NCBI GenBank assembly: GCA_015064315.1
Contig: SVSL01000004.1
Location: forward strand, 1 to 64,000
Direction of reading: 5' to 3'
DNA: 64,000 nucleotides
Source of the DNA: Oscillospiraceae bacterium
Lineage (GTDB): Bacteria > Bacillota > Clostridia > Oscillospirales > CAG-272
Shown: one piece after another, positions 34,701 through 42,343 of the stretch
How the letters are laid out: each line of letters starts with the position of its first letter
Position numbering within the stretch: the stretch's first letter is position 1
The notes under the pieces: generated by a model
Databases searched by the model: none
The model's input: only the letters and a program-made list of their open reading frames with translations
What the model was told of the DNA's origin: nothing
Translations under genes and position numbers: made by a program

Positions 34701-35315
34701 TTTGGCGCGGGCTTCAAGATCGCTTTGCGCGACATGGAGATCCGCGGCGCGGGCAATATTCTGGGCGCCGAGCAGCACGGACATCTGGACGCCATTGGCT
34801 ACGATCTCTATATCAAGCTGCTCAATCAAGCCGTCCTTGAGGAAAAGGGCGAGGATACCGAGCCCGAGGTGGAATGCACCGTGTCGCTGAATTTTGACGC
34901 CTTCATCCCCGACAGCTACGTTCCCTATCCCGCTCAGCGCATGGCGCTCTATAAAAAGATCGCCCTCATTGCCACCGAGGAGGATCTCTCCGACGTGACC
35001 GACGAGCTGCTCGACCGCTTTGGAGAGCCGCCGACTGCCACCGAAAATCTGCTCCGCGTGGCGCTGATCCACTCCACGGCAGTCAAATGTCGCATCACCT
35101 CGATCCGTCAGAGTGGCAACGAGGTCCATATTCATCCGCAAAAATTGGATATTGATATCTGGTCCGAGCTTGCCGATCTCTTCCCCGGAAGACTGCGGAT
35201 CCTGATGTCGGGCGAGCCCCATCTCTGTCTGCGCCTGCAAAAGGGAGACCAGCCTTTGACGCTCATTCACAAAATATTTGAAAAATATATGGAAATCGGT
35301 CATCAAAAGGGATAG
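31746..35315 (+). CDS. mfd: transcription-repair coupling factor Mfd
   Basis: An 1189-residue ATP-dependent translocase that removes RNA polymerase stalled at DNA lesions and recruits UvrA. The UvrB-like N-terminal region (residues about 1-350) is followed by the CarD-like RNA polymerase interaction domain (about 520-580, ELEVGDYVVHEIYGIGRY), Walker A GDVGYGKTEVAIR (about 675), DEEQ box (about 775), SATPIPRT and RIGRSSRRAYAY motor motifs, and a C-terminal TRCF domain (last about 100 residues). Full length with all motifs. Co-transcribed with pth. Confidence 0.98.
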   Translation: MNLLTQTIRLDGEYKQLLRTLERNFAAKPLPILASGLSDGASDVFLISLLEDSAKARGGKCVLILCPEEKDCVRVASLLEHHGLRAAFYMARDLTFYNITASHEYEHERLMVLSGLLSGSYDAVVTTPDAALGYTIPPTRLKENLLKIEETDLVDPKAFCKRLTEAGYVRADLVDSPGQFALRGGIIDVYPTGGIFLDSDGGEAVGARALRIELFGDEIDRMGLFEPDSQRMIQSVVSASFPPARELLTNTELLDKLKKTISSQLRACHDERACEELIKEAAAVETAKQTGGTVHFLDKYITMVYPERASLLDYFDGKHLVILRGTNAIHDRLTASRWHLDQTVVELLESGTIAPKYTEYAKAPLALELFCDENVTLHADSIAYKVSDKRLAGMFGFRTRHTVSYADNEELFLEDLQNYVQGGYRSIVLTENDAAAKSTRELLLKHGFIVTDEESLLGNNGRGAVTVLSKEILAGFELMVPKIAVLSVNPEGRMGSLSLSGKSALRKKKKKNTKSILSYAELEVGDYVVHEIYGIGRYTGIETLTCDGVTKDYIGIQYAGSDKLFLPVEKLDKVSKYIGAHSDDGLVKLSKMGSESWKKSKARAKAAVKDMAKELIKLYAERLRRPGHAFPADDNYQKAFEDAFEYEETESQLQAVKEIKGDMMSATPMDRLLCGDVGYGKTEVAIRAAYKAVMGGKQVAILVPTTLLALQHYQTIISRVRSFAVNADMISRFRTPKQQALTLRRLERGEVDIIVGTHRLLSKDVKFHDLGLVIVDEEQRFGVAQKEKLKQICDGVDVLSLSATPIPRTLNMAMGGIRDISILDDAPADRLPIQTYVLEDDDLIVEEAIRRELRRGGQVFYLHNTVETIDVLAAKLSKSIPEARITTAHGKMDKEELEKIWERMLSGEIDILVCTTIIETGVDIPNANTLIVSNAHRLGLSQLHQIRGRIGRSSRRAYAYFTFPPHKAIPEVAQKRLEAIREYAEFGAGFKIALRDMEIRGAGNILGAEQHGHLDAIGYDLYIKLLNQAVLEEKGEDTEPEVECTVSLNFDAFIPDSYVPYPAQRMALYKKIALIATEEDLSDVTDELLDRFGEPPTATENLLRVALIHSTAVKCRITSIRQSGNEVHIHPQKLDIDIWSELADLFPGRLRILMSGEPHLCLRLQKGDQPLTLIHKIFEKYMEIGHQKG

Positions 35316-35341
35316 ACAAAATCAAAAAAATCCTGTATAAT
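35313..35341 (+). promoter_or_regulatory. promoter of parvulin-like lipoprotein gene
   Basis: TAGACA and TATAAT with a 17-bp spacer; the -35 overlaps the mfd stop codon. Confidence 0.8.
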
Positions 35342-35379
35342 ATAGGGTGAATCCTAAAAATCCGCTACGGAAAGGTTTT

Positions 35380-36756
35380 ATGAGTCTTATGAAGAAACAT
35401 TTTTTGCGCGTTTTCGCGCTCTGTCTGGCACTTTTGATGTGCCTCCCTCTCTTTTCCTGTTCCAAAAAGGGAAAGACACTCCTCACCCTCAAAAAGGACG
35501 GGGTAAAGGTCACCTTCTCGGTCAAGGAGTACGAGCTGATGCTCTCCCGCGTCAAGGGCGCGCTGGCGGCATCTCAATTCTCGGTCAACGACCCCGCCTT
35601 CTGGGATCAGGGAGATAAGTATAACGGAGAAAAATTCCAAACGCTGAACGACTACTACAAGGAAAGCATTCTCGACAACTGCCGCACCTATCTGGTCGCC
35701 CTCTACCTCTTTGAGCGCGACGGTCTTACCCTCTCCGATGCGGCGATCCAATCCGTGGATGAAAAAATGGAGGAATTGATCCGCACCGACGGTCAGGGCT
35801 CCAAGACCAAGCTCAACGCGCTGCTCTCCACCTACGGCGTGAACTATGACATTCTCCGTGACGTCTATCTGATGCAGGAAAAGATCACGGCATGGAAGGA
35901 TTATAAGTACGGCAAGAACGCCGAGCAGTTGGGTCAGAACGTCAAAAATGAATTCCTGAGAGAAAACTACGTACACTTCCAGCAGATCTTCCTCCCCGGA
36001 TATTCCTACGTTTACGAAAAGGATAAGAACGGCGATACCATTTATTATTACAACGACGGTACCGATAAGCAGGACCGCATCTATTACGACAAGCACAACG
36101 GTGTAAAGGCGGTTGACGACAAGGGCAATCCCATTCTGGACGAAAACGGCGATCAGGTCTACTACGTAAAGAACAGCGACGGCAAAAAGATCGCGTACAA
36201 CACCGCCAACGGTCAGCCCTCCTTTGTGCGCAACGAAAACGGCTCGGGCTTTAAGACGCAGGTGCTGGACTTTGACGCCCTTGAGGTGCTGGAGGATCGC
36301 GTAAAGGAGCTGCAGGAAACCTTGACGGGAGGCAGCTATGCGGAGTTTGAAAAGATCATGCGCGAGGAGCTGAAAAAGACCAACGAGAACAGCCCCGTTT
36401 CCATGACCGATTACACCGACGGCTACTACATCAAAAAGACGGTGGATTACACCGACGCGGGTGAGGATCTGGCGTATCTGGATGAGATCATCGACAAGCT
36501 GGATGCTATGGAGGACGGCGAGATCGCCGTGGTAAAATCCACCATGGGCTATCACATCATCAAGAAATACCCCCACACCGACAAGGCGTACGACAAGGAA
36601 GAAAACAACGATTGGTTTGATGATTTCAACGCTTCGATCATTGAGAAATACTTCACCGAGGAATGTCGCTCCCACTTTGGCGACATCAAGCTCAATGAAA
36701 AGCAATGGAACAAAACCCCCGATATGGTGGACGTGGGTGTGAATTATTACTATTAA
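35380..36756 (+). CDS. PpiC/PrsA-like peptidyl-prolyl isomerase lipoprotein
   Basis: A 458-residue exported lipoprotein. The signal peptide ends in lipobox LFSC, with Cys27 the lipidated residue. A SurA_N-like helical region follows. The C-terminal parvulin-type segment ends in VVKSTMGYHIIKKY, the typical last strand and helix of the PpiC fold. It probably folds exported proteins at the membrane-wall interface. An insert of about 80 residues rich in Asp, Lys, Tyr and Gly (DKNGDTIYYYN type) precedes the isomerase part. GGAAAGG fits the chosen ATG. Confidence 0.82.
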   Translation: MSLMKKHFLRVFALCLALLMCLPLFSCSKKGKTLLTLKKDGVKVTFSVKEYELMLSRVKGALAASQFSVNDPAFWDQGDKYNGEKFQTLNDYYKESILDNCRTYLVALYLFERDGLTLSDAAIQSVDEKMEELIRTDGQGSKTKLNALLSTYGVNYDILRDVYLMQEKITAWKDYKYGKNAEQLGQNVKNEFLRENYVHFQQIFLPGYSYVYEKDKNGDTIYYYNDGTDKQDRIYYDKHNGVKAVDDKGNPILDENGDQVYYVKNSDGKKIAYNTANGQPSFVRNENGSGFKTQVLDFDALEVLEDRVKELQETLTGGSYAEFEKIMREELKKTNENSPVSMTDYTDGYYIKKTVDYTDAGEDLAYLDEIIDKLDAMEDGEIAVVKSTMGYHIIKKYPHTDKAYDKEENNDWFDDFNASIIEKYFTEECRSHFGDIKLNEKQWNKTPDMVDVGVNYYY

Positions 36757-36762
36757 AGGACA

Positions 36763-36806
36763 AAATACGACGCGGAATCCAAAGTGATTCCGCGTCGTAT
36801 TTTTTA
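36763..36806. terminator. bidirectional terminator
   Basis: AATACGACGCGGAATC / GATTCCGCGTCGTATT hairpin with T-runs on both sides, between convergent genes. Confidence 0.9.
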
Positions 36807-37580
36807 TATGGTATGTCGGAACGCCTGCTCGCGGCGAACCTGAGTGGGACTTTTCCCGATCTCCTCCTTGAATAGCTTTCGAAAATAGGCAGCGGAGGAA
36901 AAGTGCAAAAATTCGCTGATCTGCTCAATGGAAAAATCGGTATAGCGGAGCATCTCCAACGATGCCTCGATCTGCATCCGGTTTTTTTCCTTAACGGGAG
37001 AGGTGCCCGCGTGCTCGCGAAACAGCGCATACAGACCGCTCTCGCTGATGCAGCAATGCTTTGCCACCTCGATCATTTTGCAGTCGGGATGCTCCTTCAG
37101 ATAGCTCCTTGCCGCCTGCAAAAGGATCTCCTGCTTTCCCCTGCCGACCGATTCCATGGTGGGAAGCAGGATCCCCATGAGATGGTACAAGATCCCCAGC
37201 GCCTCCGAGGAGCTTTCACTCAGCATGGAAAGCCTATCAAACAAAGGCCTGCATTCCTCGTTGGGGTGCAGGATCTGCATTTTGTAGCGGTTGCTTTCAA
37301 ATTCGGGCAGGATCGCAAAGCCGTAGGATTCCCACGACACGATTCCCGCATCACAGTCCGGCGTCCAATAGGAATGATATTGCAATCCCATGGGCAGATA
37401 AAAAACGTCCCCCGCCCGCAAAGCCAGGCACTCGCCGTCAAGATTTTCGATCCTGCCACTTCCGCATTTCATGCGCGCAAGAAAGTGAGCGGATATTCCT
37501 CCCGAATTATCATTGTGCACCGCATTGTGCAGCGTAATGGTTCGAAATCGAAACGATTTGCTGAAAATTATATGCTCCAT
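36804..37580 (-). CDS. AraC-family transcriptional regulator
   Basis: A 258-residue protein with an N-terminal cupin sensor (ALRAGDVFYLPMG near 50-65) and a C-terminal AraC HTH pair (MIEVAKHCCISESGLYALF and IEQISEFLHFSSAAYFRKLFK). It is divergent from the alcohol dehydrogenase/Gfo-Idh-MocA operon, so it is the likely regulator. The operon's own promoter has no good -35, which fits an activator. The 3' end runs to the shared terminator. Confidence 0.87.
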   Translation of the reverse strand: MEHIIFSKSFRFRTITLHNAVHNDNSGGISAHFLARMKCGSGRIENLDGECLALRAGDVFYLPMGLQYHSYWTPDCDAGIVSWESYGFAILPEFESNRYKMQILHPNEECRPLFDRLSMLSESSSEALGILYHLMGILLPTMESVGRGKQEILLQAARSYLKEHPDCKMIEVAKHCCISESGLYALFREHAGTSPVKEKNRMQIEASLEMLRYTDFSIEQISEFLHFSSAAYFRKLFKEEIGKSPTQVRREQAFRHTI

Positions 37581-37636
37581 CCTGAAAAACCTCTTTAAAC
37601 CCTATCTTTTTTACAGAATCCTATGCGATTATTTAC

Positions 37637-37665
37637 AGTATATCATCTTTTCCTTTTGCTGTCAA
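37637..37665 (-). promoter_or_regulatory. promoter of AraC gene
   Basis: TTGACA and TATACT with a 17-bp spacer, minus strand. A TAAAAT for the opposite direction lies at 37671, without a usable -35. Confidence 0.85.
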
Positions 37666-37717
37666 GGTGGTAAAATAATATCGGAATCATTTTTAGAAAA
37701 TGCAAAAGGAGATCGGA

Positions 37718-38734
37718 ATGAAAAATCCAAGCATTGTTTTTACCGCGCCTTGCATTGCCGAGGTGTTGGATCAGGAAATCCCCCGAATCAAGGCAAACGA
37801 GGTTTTGGTGGAGATCGCCATTTCCACCATCAGCTCGGGCACGGAACGGGCAAATCTCATTGGAGATCCCAACATCAATTCCACCAAGGGCCCCGAGGTG
37901 AAATTTCCGCGCAGCGCAGGCTACAGCACCGGCGGAACCGTAGTCGCTGTGGGCGAGGAGGTCACCTCTCTCAAGGTAGGCGACCGTGTTGCCTGCTCCT
38001 GGACCAAGCATCGAAAATTCTGCGCCCTGAAGGAATCCCGCGTCTACCGTCTTCCCGACAACGTCGACTTTGACGAAGCGGCATTGGTTCATATTGCCAC
38101 CTTCCCCATGGCGGCAATCCGCAAATGCCGTTTGGAGCTGGGAGAGTCCGCCATTGTCATGGGGCTTGGAGTGCTTGGAATCATCGCCGTAGAGCTTTTA
38201 CGCGCGGCGGGCGCCTATCCCATCATTGCGGTAGATCCCGTGGAGAAAAAGAGAGCGCAAGCCCTTTCCTTGGGTGCCGATTACGCCCTCGATCCCTTCG
38301 CTCCCGATTTTGCCGAGACGGTCAAGGAAATTACCCACGGCGGTGCCAAGGTTGCCATTGAGGTAACCGGCAAGGGGCAAGGACTTGATATGGTGCTGGA
38401 TTGCATGGCGCGCTTTGGACGCGTGGCGCTCCTTGGATGCACCCGAAGCTCGGATTTTTCCATCGACTATTACCGCAAGGTACACGGTCCCGGCATCACC
38501 CTCATCGGCGCGCACACCAACGCCCGTCCTCTTCAGGATTCCCGTGACGGCTGGTGGAGCGAGCGCGACGACGCTCAAGCCATCCTCGGTCTGCTCTCGG
38601 GCAAGCGCCTTGACTTCAGGTGCCTGATCGAGGAGACCCACTCCCCCGCACAAGCTCCCGAGGTCTTTACACGCCTGGCAAACGAGCCGGCATTTCCCGT
38701 TGTTCAATTTGATTGGAGGGATTTTACAGTATGA
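37718..38734 (+). CDS. MDR-family zinc-type dehydrogenase lacking the usual Cys ligand
   Basis: A 338-residue medium-chain dehydrogenase. The N-terminal GroES-like domain has SSGTERANL where Zn alcohol dehydrogenases have the CGTD zinc ligand, so the catalytic zinc site looks altered. The Rossmann part has VMGLGVLGIIAVELLRAAG (dinucleotide binding). Its partner downstream overlaps by 4 bp (ATGA). Such MDR/Gfo-Idh-MocA pairs are common in sugar or cyclitol catabolism. AAAGGAG precedes the ATG. Confidence 0.83.
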   Translation: MKNPSIVFTAPCIAEVLDQEIPRIKANEVLVEIAISTISSGTERANLIGDPNINSTKGPEVKFPRSAGYSTGGTVVAVGEEVTSLKVGDRVACSWTKHRKFCALKESRVYRLPDNVDFDEAALVHIATFPMAAIRKCRLELGESAIVMGLGVLGIIAVELLRAAGAYPIIAVDPVEKKRAQALSLGADYALDPFAPDFAETVKEITHGGAKVAIEVTGKGQGLDMVLDCMARFGRVALLGCTRSSDFSIDYYRKVHGPGITLIGAHTNARPLQDSRDGWWSERDDAQAILGLLSGKRLDFRCLIEETHSPAQAPEVFTRLANEPAFPVVQFDWRDFTV

Positions 38735-39747
38735 GAAAAATCAGAATTGCGCAGATCGGTATGAACCGATACAGCCACAGCGGAGAAATCTTTTATACGC
38801 TGAAGAATTTGCCGGATATTTTTGAGCTGGTCGGCTACGCTCTGGTGGAGGATGAGCGCCAGACGTGCGCAAGAAAGTTCTCCGTACTGGAGGGCTATCC
38901 CGAATTGACGCTGGAGGAGATTCTGAACGATCCCACCATTGAGGCGGTAGCCATTGAGACCGACGAGATCCATTTGAACAAATACACCCAAATGGCAATC
39001 GATCACGGCAAGCACATCCATATGGAAAAGCCCGGAAGCCAGGATCTTGCATCCTTCGAGCGCCTCATCGAATCGGCAAGAAAAAGCGGAAAAGTGTTCC
39101 ACATCGGCTATATGTACCGCTACAATCCCTTCATTGCCGATGCCATCAAGCGTGCGCAGGAGGGCGAGTTCGGTTCGATCTACAGCGTTGAGGCACACAT
39201 GAGCCGTCTTGACGGAAAGGCGGGACGCGAATGGTTTGGCACCTTCAAGGGGGGCATGATGTTCTATCTGGGCTGCCATCTGATCGATCTGGTGCTTCAG
39301 ATTCAGGGCATGCCCGAAAAGATCATTCCTCTCAACACCGCAACCGGCATTGACGGCATCAACACCGAGGATCTGGGCTTTGCGGTTTTGAAATATCCCC
39401 ACGCCGTTTCGGTGGTTCGCATGGGAGGAACCGAGATCGGAGGTCCCGACCGCCGTCAGCTGGTGATTTGCGGCTCCAAGGGAACCGTGGAGATCCGTCC
39501 TTTGGAGGGCAGCGCAAAGGAATACGGAAAATATATGCAACGCGCAAAAAAGATCGAGACCAAGCTTTCCGCCTTCGACGGAAAGGCAATTGCGGCATTC
39601 AGCGAAAGCCATCCCTTCCAGAGATACACGGCAATGATGGAAGCCTTTGCCGCCATGGTGCGCGGAGAGAAGGAAAATCCCTACACCCTTGACTATGAGC
39701 TTCAGCTCTTCAAGGTGATCCTGCGCTGCTGCGGAATAGATGAGTAA
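38731..39747 (+). CDS. Gfo/Idh/MocA-family oxidoreductase
   Basis: A 338-residue NAD(P)-dependent sugar/cyclitol dehydrogenase. The N-terminal Rossmann fold begins RIAQIGMNRYSHSG (a variant of GxGxxG), EKP at HMEKPGSQD is the catalytic-lysine motif, and the C-terminal domain has GCHLIDLVLQIQG, with the family's catalytic His in the GxHxxD position. GGAGGG precedes the ATG, which overlaps the upstream gene. Together the pair may oxidise and re-reduce a sugar-like substrate (inference). Confidence 0.88.
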   Translation: MRKIRIAQIGMNRYSHSGEIFYTLKNLPDIFELVGYALVEDERQTCARKFSVLEGYPELTLEEILNDPTIEAVAIETDEIHLNKYTQMAIDHGKHIHMEKPGSQDLASFERLIESARKSGKVFHIGYMYRYNPFIADAIKRAQEGEFGSIYSVEAHMSRLDGKAGREWFGTFKGGMMFYLGCHLIDLVLQIQGMPEKIIPLNTATGIDGINTEDLGFAVLKYPHAVSVVRMGGTEIGGPDRRQLVICGSKGTVEIRPLEGSAKEYGKYMQRAKKIETKLSAFDGKAIAAFSESHPFQRYTAMMEAFAAMVRGEKENPYTLDYELQLFKVILRCCGIDE

Positions 39748-39812
39748 ACAAGGTTCGTTTTTCGGAATAAAGCGGAGGGATTGTGATCCCGAACAATCAT
39801 AAATAAATTAAA

Positions 39813-39866
39813 AAACAAGCTTTAGTCTCGCTATTTGCATGGCAAATAGCGAGATAGCTTTTATAT
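39813..39866 (+). terminator. terminator after oxidoreductase operon
   Basis: Long stem AGTCTCGCTATTTGC / GCAAATAGCGAGA with an outer AGCT pairing, followed by TTTTATATT. Confidence 0.75.
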
Positions 39867-39984
39867 TAAAAAGAGTTTTAACCATCAAAAAACATCTTAT
39901 TGGAAACTTCAAAAGCATGATTACATCAGCCACCTGTGAAAAAACAGATCTCCAATCCCCTCTCCCCATACGAACGAACTCCCA

Positions 39985-40045
39985 AAGCCTCCCTTGTGCA
40001 AAGGGAGGTGGCATTTTCGCAAGAAAATGACGGAGGGATTGTAAA
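39985..40045. repeat. REP-like repeat CCTCCCTTGTGCAAAGGGAGG type
   Basis: CCTCCCTTGTGCAAAGGGAGG, then a small variable hairpin (CATTTTC-GCAA-GAAAATG), then GACGGAGGGATTGT. Other copies lie at 54225-54278 and, inverted, 54299-54351. A GGAGGGATTGT fragment at 39771 is a further remnant. Confidence 0.8.
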
Positions 40046-40086
40046 AAACATGATCTACACATCACAATGTTTTTTCATTTTTCCTC

Positions 40087-40115
40087 TTGACAAACGCTCA
40101 AAAGAGTGCTATAAT
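40087..40115 (+). promoter_or_regulatory. promoter of TPP riboswitch-thiT
   Basis: TTGACA and TATAAT with a 17-bp spacer. Confidence 0.9.
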
Positions 40116-40135
40116 ACCAATCGAACCGCATAAAA

Positions 40136-40224
40136 TCGGGGGTGCTCTCCTGCAACGGAGGGCTGAGATGGCTCACAGCCGAACCCTTTTACCTGATACG
40201 GATAATACCGGCGTAGGGAGATTT
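40136..40224 (+). ncRNA. TPP riboswitch (THI element)
   Basis: The conserved elements GGGGTGC, CTGAGAT, ACCCTTTTACCTGAT, GGATAATACCGGCGTAGGGA occur in order. It precedes a terminator and the thiamine transporter gene, so thiamine pyrophosphate should switch transcription off. Confidence 0.97.
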
Positions 40225-40276
40225 CCATAGATGGACGAAAAAAGAAAGTCGACGCTTTTTTCATCGTCATAGCGAA

Positions 40277-40316
40277 TTGACCGCACGGAGATTTCGTGCG
40301 GTCAATTTTTATTTTT
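40277..40316 (+). terminator. TPP riboswitch terminator
   Basis: TTGACCGCAC / GTGCGGTCAA hairpin with TTTTTATTTTT, between the aptamer and the thiT ribosome site. Confidence 0.88.
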
Positions 40317-40330
40317 CAGGAGGTGTTTTT

Positions 40331-40924
40331 ATGACAAACACAAAAAGAACGCGCGTATTTGCTCTGTGCGAGTGCGCCATGATGCTGGCTCTTGCCGTGG
40401 TATTGAGCTACGTCAAGATCTTCACCCTGCCCTTTGACGGCTCCATTACCCTCTTTTCCATGCTTCCCATCTGCCTGATCTCCATCAAATACGGCATCGG
40501 CTGGGGACTTGGCACCGCCTTTTGCTACGCTTGGTTCCAGATCCTGCAGGGCGGCGTATTTGCTTGGGGACTCACTCCCACCATGCTCATCGCATCCCTG
40601 TTCCTTGACTACATCCTCGCCTTTAGCGTGCTGGGCTTGGCAGGACTCTTCCGCAAGAAGGGATATCTCGGCATGATCAGCGGCGTGGTGCTGGCTTGCG
40701 CCCTTCGCTTTTTGGTGCATTTCATCGCGGGCGTTGTTCTTTGGGCAAATCTGGAGGAATTCATTGCCTTTGGCAGAGAGTGGTTTAACCGTCCCGTGCT
40801 CTATTCGATCTGCTACAACGGCATCTATATGCTTCCCGAAACCGTCCTCACCACCGCCATGGCGGCTGTGCTTTTGAGGATCCCGCAGATGAAGCGAATC
40901 TTGACGCTTCCCGCCAAGGATTGA
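40331..40924 (+). CDS. thiT: thiamine ECF transporter S component ThiT
   Basis: A 197-residue membrane protein with six helices and the ThiT length. PFDGSITLFSMLPICLISIKYG and the conserved W/H-bearing segments RFLVHFIAGVVLWA and YNGIYMLPE match thiamine-binding S components. It works with a shared ECF energy module that is not in this window. The TPP riboswitch directly upstream fixes the substrate class. AGGAGG precedes the ATG. Confidence 0.94.
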   Translation: MTNTKRTRVFALCECAMMLALAVVLSYVKIFTLPFDGSITLFSMLPICLISIKYGIGWGLGTAFCYAWFQILQGGVFAWGLTPTMLIASLFLDYILAFSVLGLAGLFRKKGYLGMISGVVLACALRFLVHFIAGVVLWANLEEFIAFGREWFNRPVLYSICYNGIYMLPETVLTTAMAAVLLRIPQMKRILTLPAKD

Positions 40925-40935
40925 GTTTTCTATAG

Positions 40936-40966
40936 GGAACCGACCAATTGGTCGGTTCCTTTTTGA
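40936..40966 (+). terminator. terminator after thiT
   Basis: GGAACCGACC-AATT-GGTCGGTTCC followed by TTTTTG. Confidence 0.9.
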
Positions 40967-40974
40967 ATGCGCTC

Positions 40975-41003
40975 TTGACAAATCCCTCAAAATGCGGTAT
41001 AAT
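40975..41003 (+). promoter_or_regulatory. promoter of rnpB
   Basis: TTGACA and TATAAT with a 17-bp spacer; transcription should start near 41010. Confidence 0.9.
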
Positions 41004-41009
41004 ATTGAC

Positions 41010-41363
41010 GCAGCTTCGTTGGGCGATCGCGCGGTATTGCGCCGTAAGGTATTACCGTGAGGAAAGTCCGGGCTTCACAGGACAGGATAGCTGATAACGT
41101 CAGCCACGGGTAACCGTCGGGAAAGTGCAACAGAAATAAACCGCCGCGCAAGCGGTAAGGATGGAAAGGCGAGGTAAGAGCTCACCAGTTCCTATGGTAA
41201 CATAGGTCCGCTGTAAACCCTATCCGAAGCAACACCTCAAGGGACGCCGGTCCGGCATATGTTCCGAGGTGGCACGGGAATTTACGTTCCCGAAGCATTC
41301 CGGTGACGGAATGCGAAGATTGATGACCGCCCTCGACAGAACCCGGCTTACAGACGGAGCTGC
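41010..41363 (+). ncRNA. rnpB: RNase P RNA, class A
   Basis: The 5' GCAGCTTCGT and 3' ACGGAGCTGC ends pair as P1. GAGGAAAGTCCGGGC, CAACAGAAA, GATGGAAAGGCGAGGTAAGAGCTCACC and the 3' ACAGAACCCGGCTTA are the conserved regions (longest given in part). About 354 bases, the size of class A RNAs. It is the catalytic RNA that trims tRNA 5' ends. Confidence 0.96.
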
Positions 41364-41460
41364 TTTCATTTTAAGGAATCGGTTGTTTTTTTGTGAGATC
41401 CCAAACGACGCTTCGCATCGTTTGATCCTCCCGACGGTCGGATTTCGACTATGTCCGCCC

Positions 41461-41562
41461 GTGTCATTCTGAGCGCAAGTCGAATTTTTGCGGCTTGCCG
41501 CAAAAACGCGAGACGAAGTCGAAGCAGAATCTACGGGCGGACTCCGCTCAGGATGACACAAA
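41461..41562. repeat. GTGTCATTCTGAG...CTCAGGATGACAC inverted repeat
   Basis: Arms GTGTCATTCTGAGCG and CGCTCAGGATGACAC enclose an inner hairpin TTTTTGCGGCTTGCCGCAAAAA. Half or variant copies of the arms occur at 143-162, 44346-44362 and 44597-44611. Confidence 0.8.
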
Positions 41563-41593
41563 AATCAATCGCACGAAAAGAAAGGCGCACGCT

Positions 41594-42295
41594 ATGAAAA
41601 ACAGAATAAAACTTTTAACGCTCTGTCTCCTCTGCATGGCGTTGCTGTTCCCCCTTACCTCCTGCAAAGAGCGGTACGATCTGCTTTACTCCGAGGAGCA
41701 TGACGGCATCACCTATTGCGTCAGAGGAACAGGAAATACCGTAAAGCAGATCGTGGTCAAAGAGGGGGACAAGGTTTTATGGTATCAAGGCGTTCAGATC
41801 GACGGCAGTGTTGGAAACCTCAACGGCAATTACGGCTTTTCGGTCCTTGATCTCAACTTTGACGGTCAGCTCGATCTGATGATTGCCCAAAAGGCGGAAG
41901 GTGAGCAGATCACCTATCTTTGCTGGCTGAAATCCGCTGAAGGATACGATTATCAGCCCTCCGAGACGCTTTCGGGTCTGAACAACATCAAAGCCGATGA
42001 AAGGCTGAAGGCGATCTTCGGCTTTTCTCAAAGCGTGACCTACGAGCAGGAATACGGCGATGAAAAGCCCTACAAGATCTCCACCGACACCACCACCAAA
42101 TACGTGTGGGAGGACGGCAAGTGCATTCCCCACACCCGCGTGTCGCTGTCCTACTTTGAAAAAACAGACCGCTACTGTTACTCGGTCGCTTACTACGATG
42201 AAGTCGCAAAGGAGTTTGAAATCTCCAACGACATCTGGCTCACCCCCGAGGAGTACGCCGAGGAAGATATGAGCTTTTTGTATTATTTCAAATAG
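41594..42295 (+). CDS. lipoprotein, unknown function
   Basis: A 233-residue exported protein. The signal peptide ends in lipobox LTSC (Cys24). The mature part has an FG-GAP/VCBS-like segment (LDLNFDGQLDLMIAQK), a calcium-binding-type turn, seen in many surface lipoproteins. I do not recognise a more precise family. It lies between the repeat at 41461-41562 and a terminator. No clear promoter; the repeat occupies the expected place. The ribosome site (AAGAAAGG) is moderate. Confidence 0.72.
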   Translation: MKNRIKLLTLCLLCMALLFPLTSCKERYDLLYSEEHDGITYCVRGTGNTVKQIVVKEGDKVLWYQGVQIDGSVGNLNGNYGFSVLDLNFDGQLDLMIAQKAEGEQITYLCWLKSAEGYDYQPSETLSGLNNIKADERLKAIFGFSQSVTYEQEYGDEKPYKISTDTTTKYVWEDGKCIPHTRVSLSYFEKTDRYCYSVAYYDEVAKEFEISNDIWLTPEEYAEEDMSFLYYFK

Positions 42296-42300
42296 AGCAA

Positions 42301-42343
42301 AAGCACGGCTTTGCAAAAACGCAAAGCCGTGCTTCTTTGTTTA
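42301..42343. terminator. bidirectional terminator
   Basis: AAGCACGGCTTTGC / GCAAAGCCGTGCTT hairpin with T-rich tails on both strands, between convergent genes. Confidence 0.85.

Noticed and set aside
39000..40045. Short frames in the repeat region after the oxidoreductase operon
   Set aside because: Frames such as 39839-40030 run through the terminator hairpin and repeats and lack ribosome sites.
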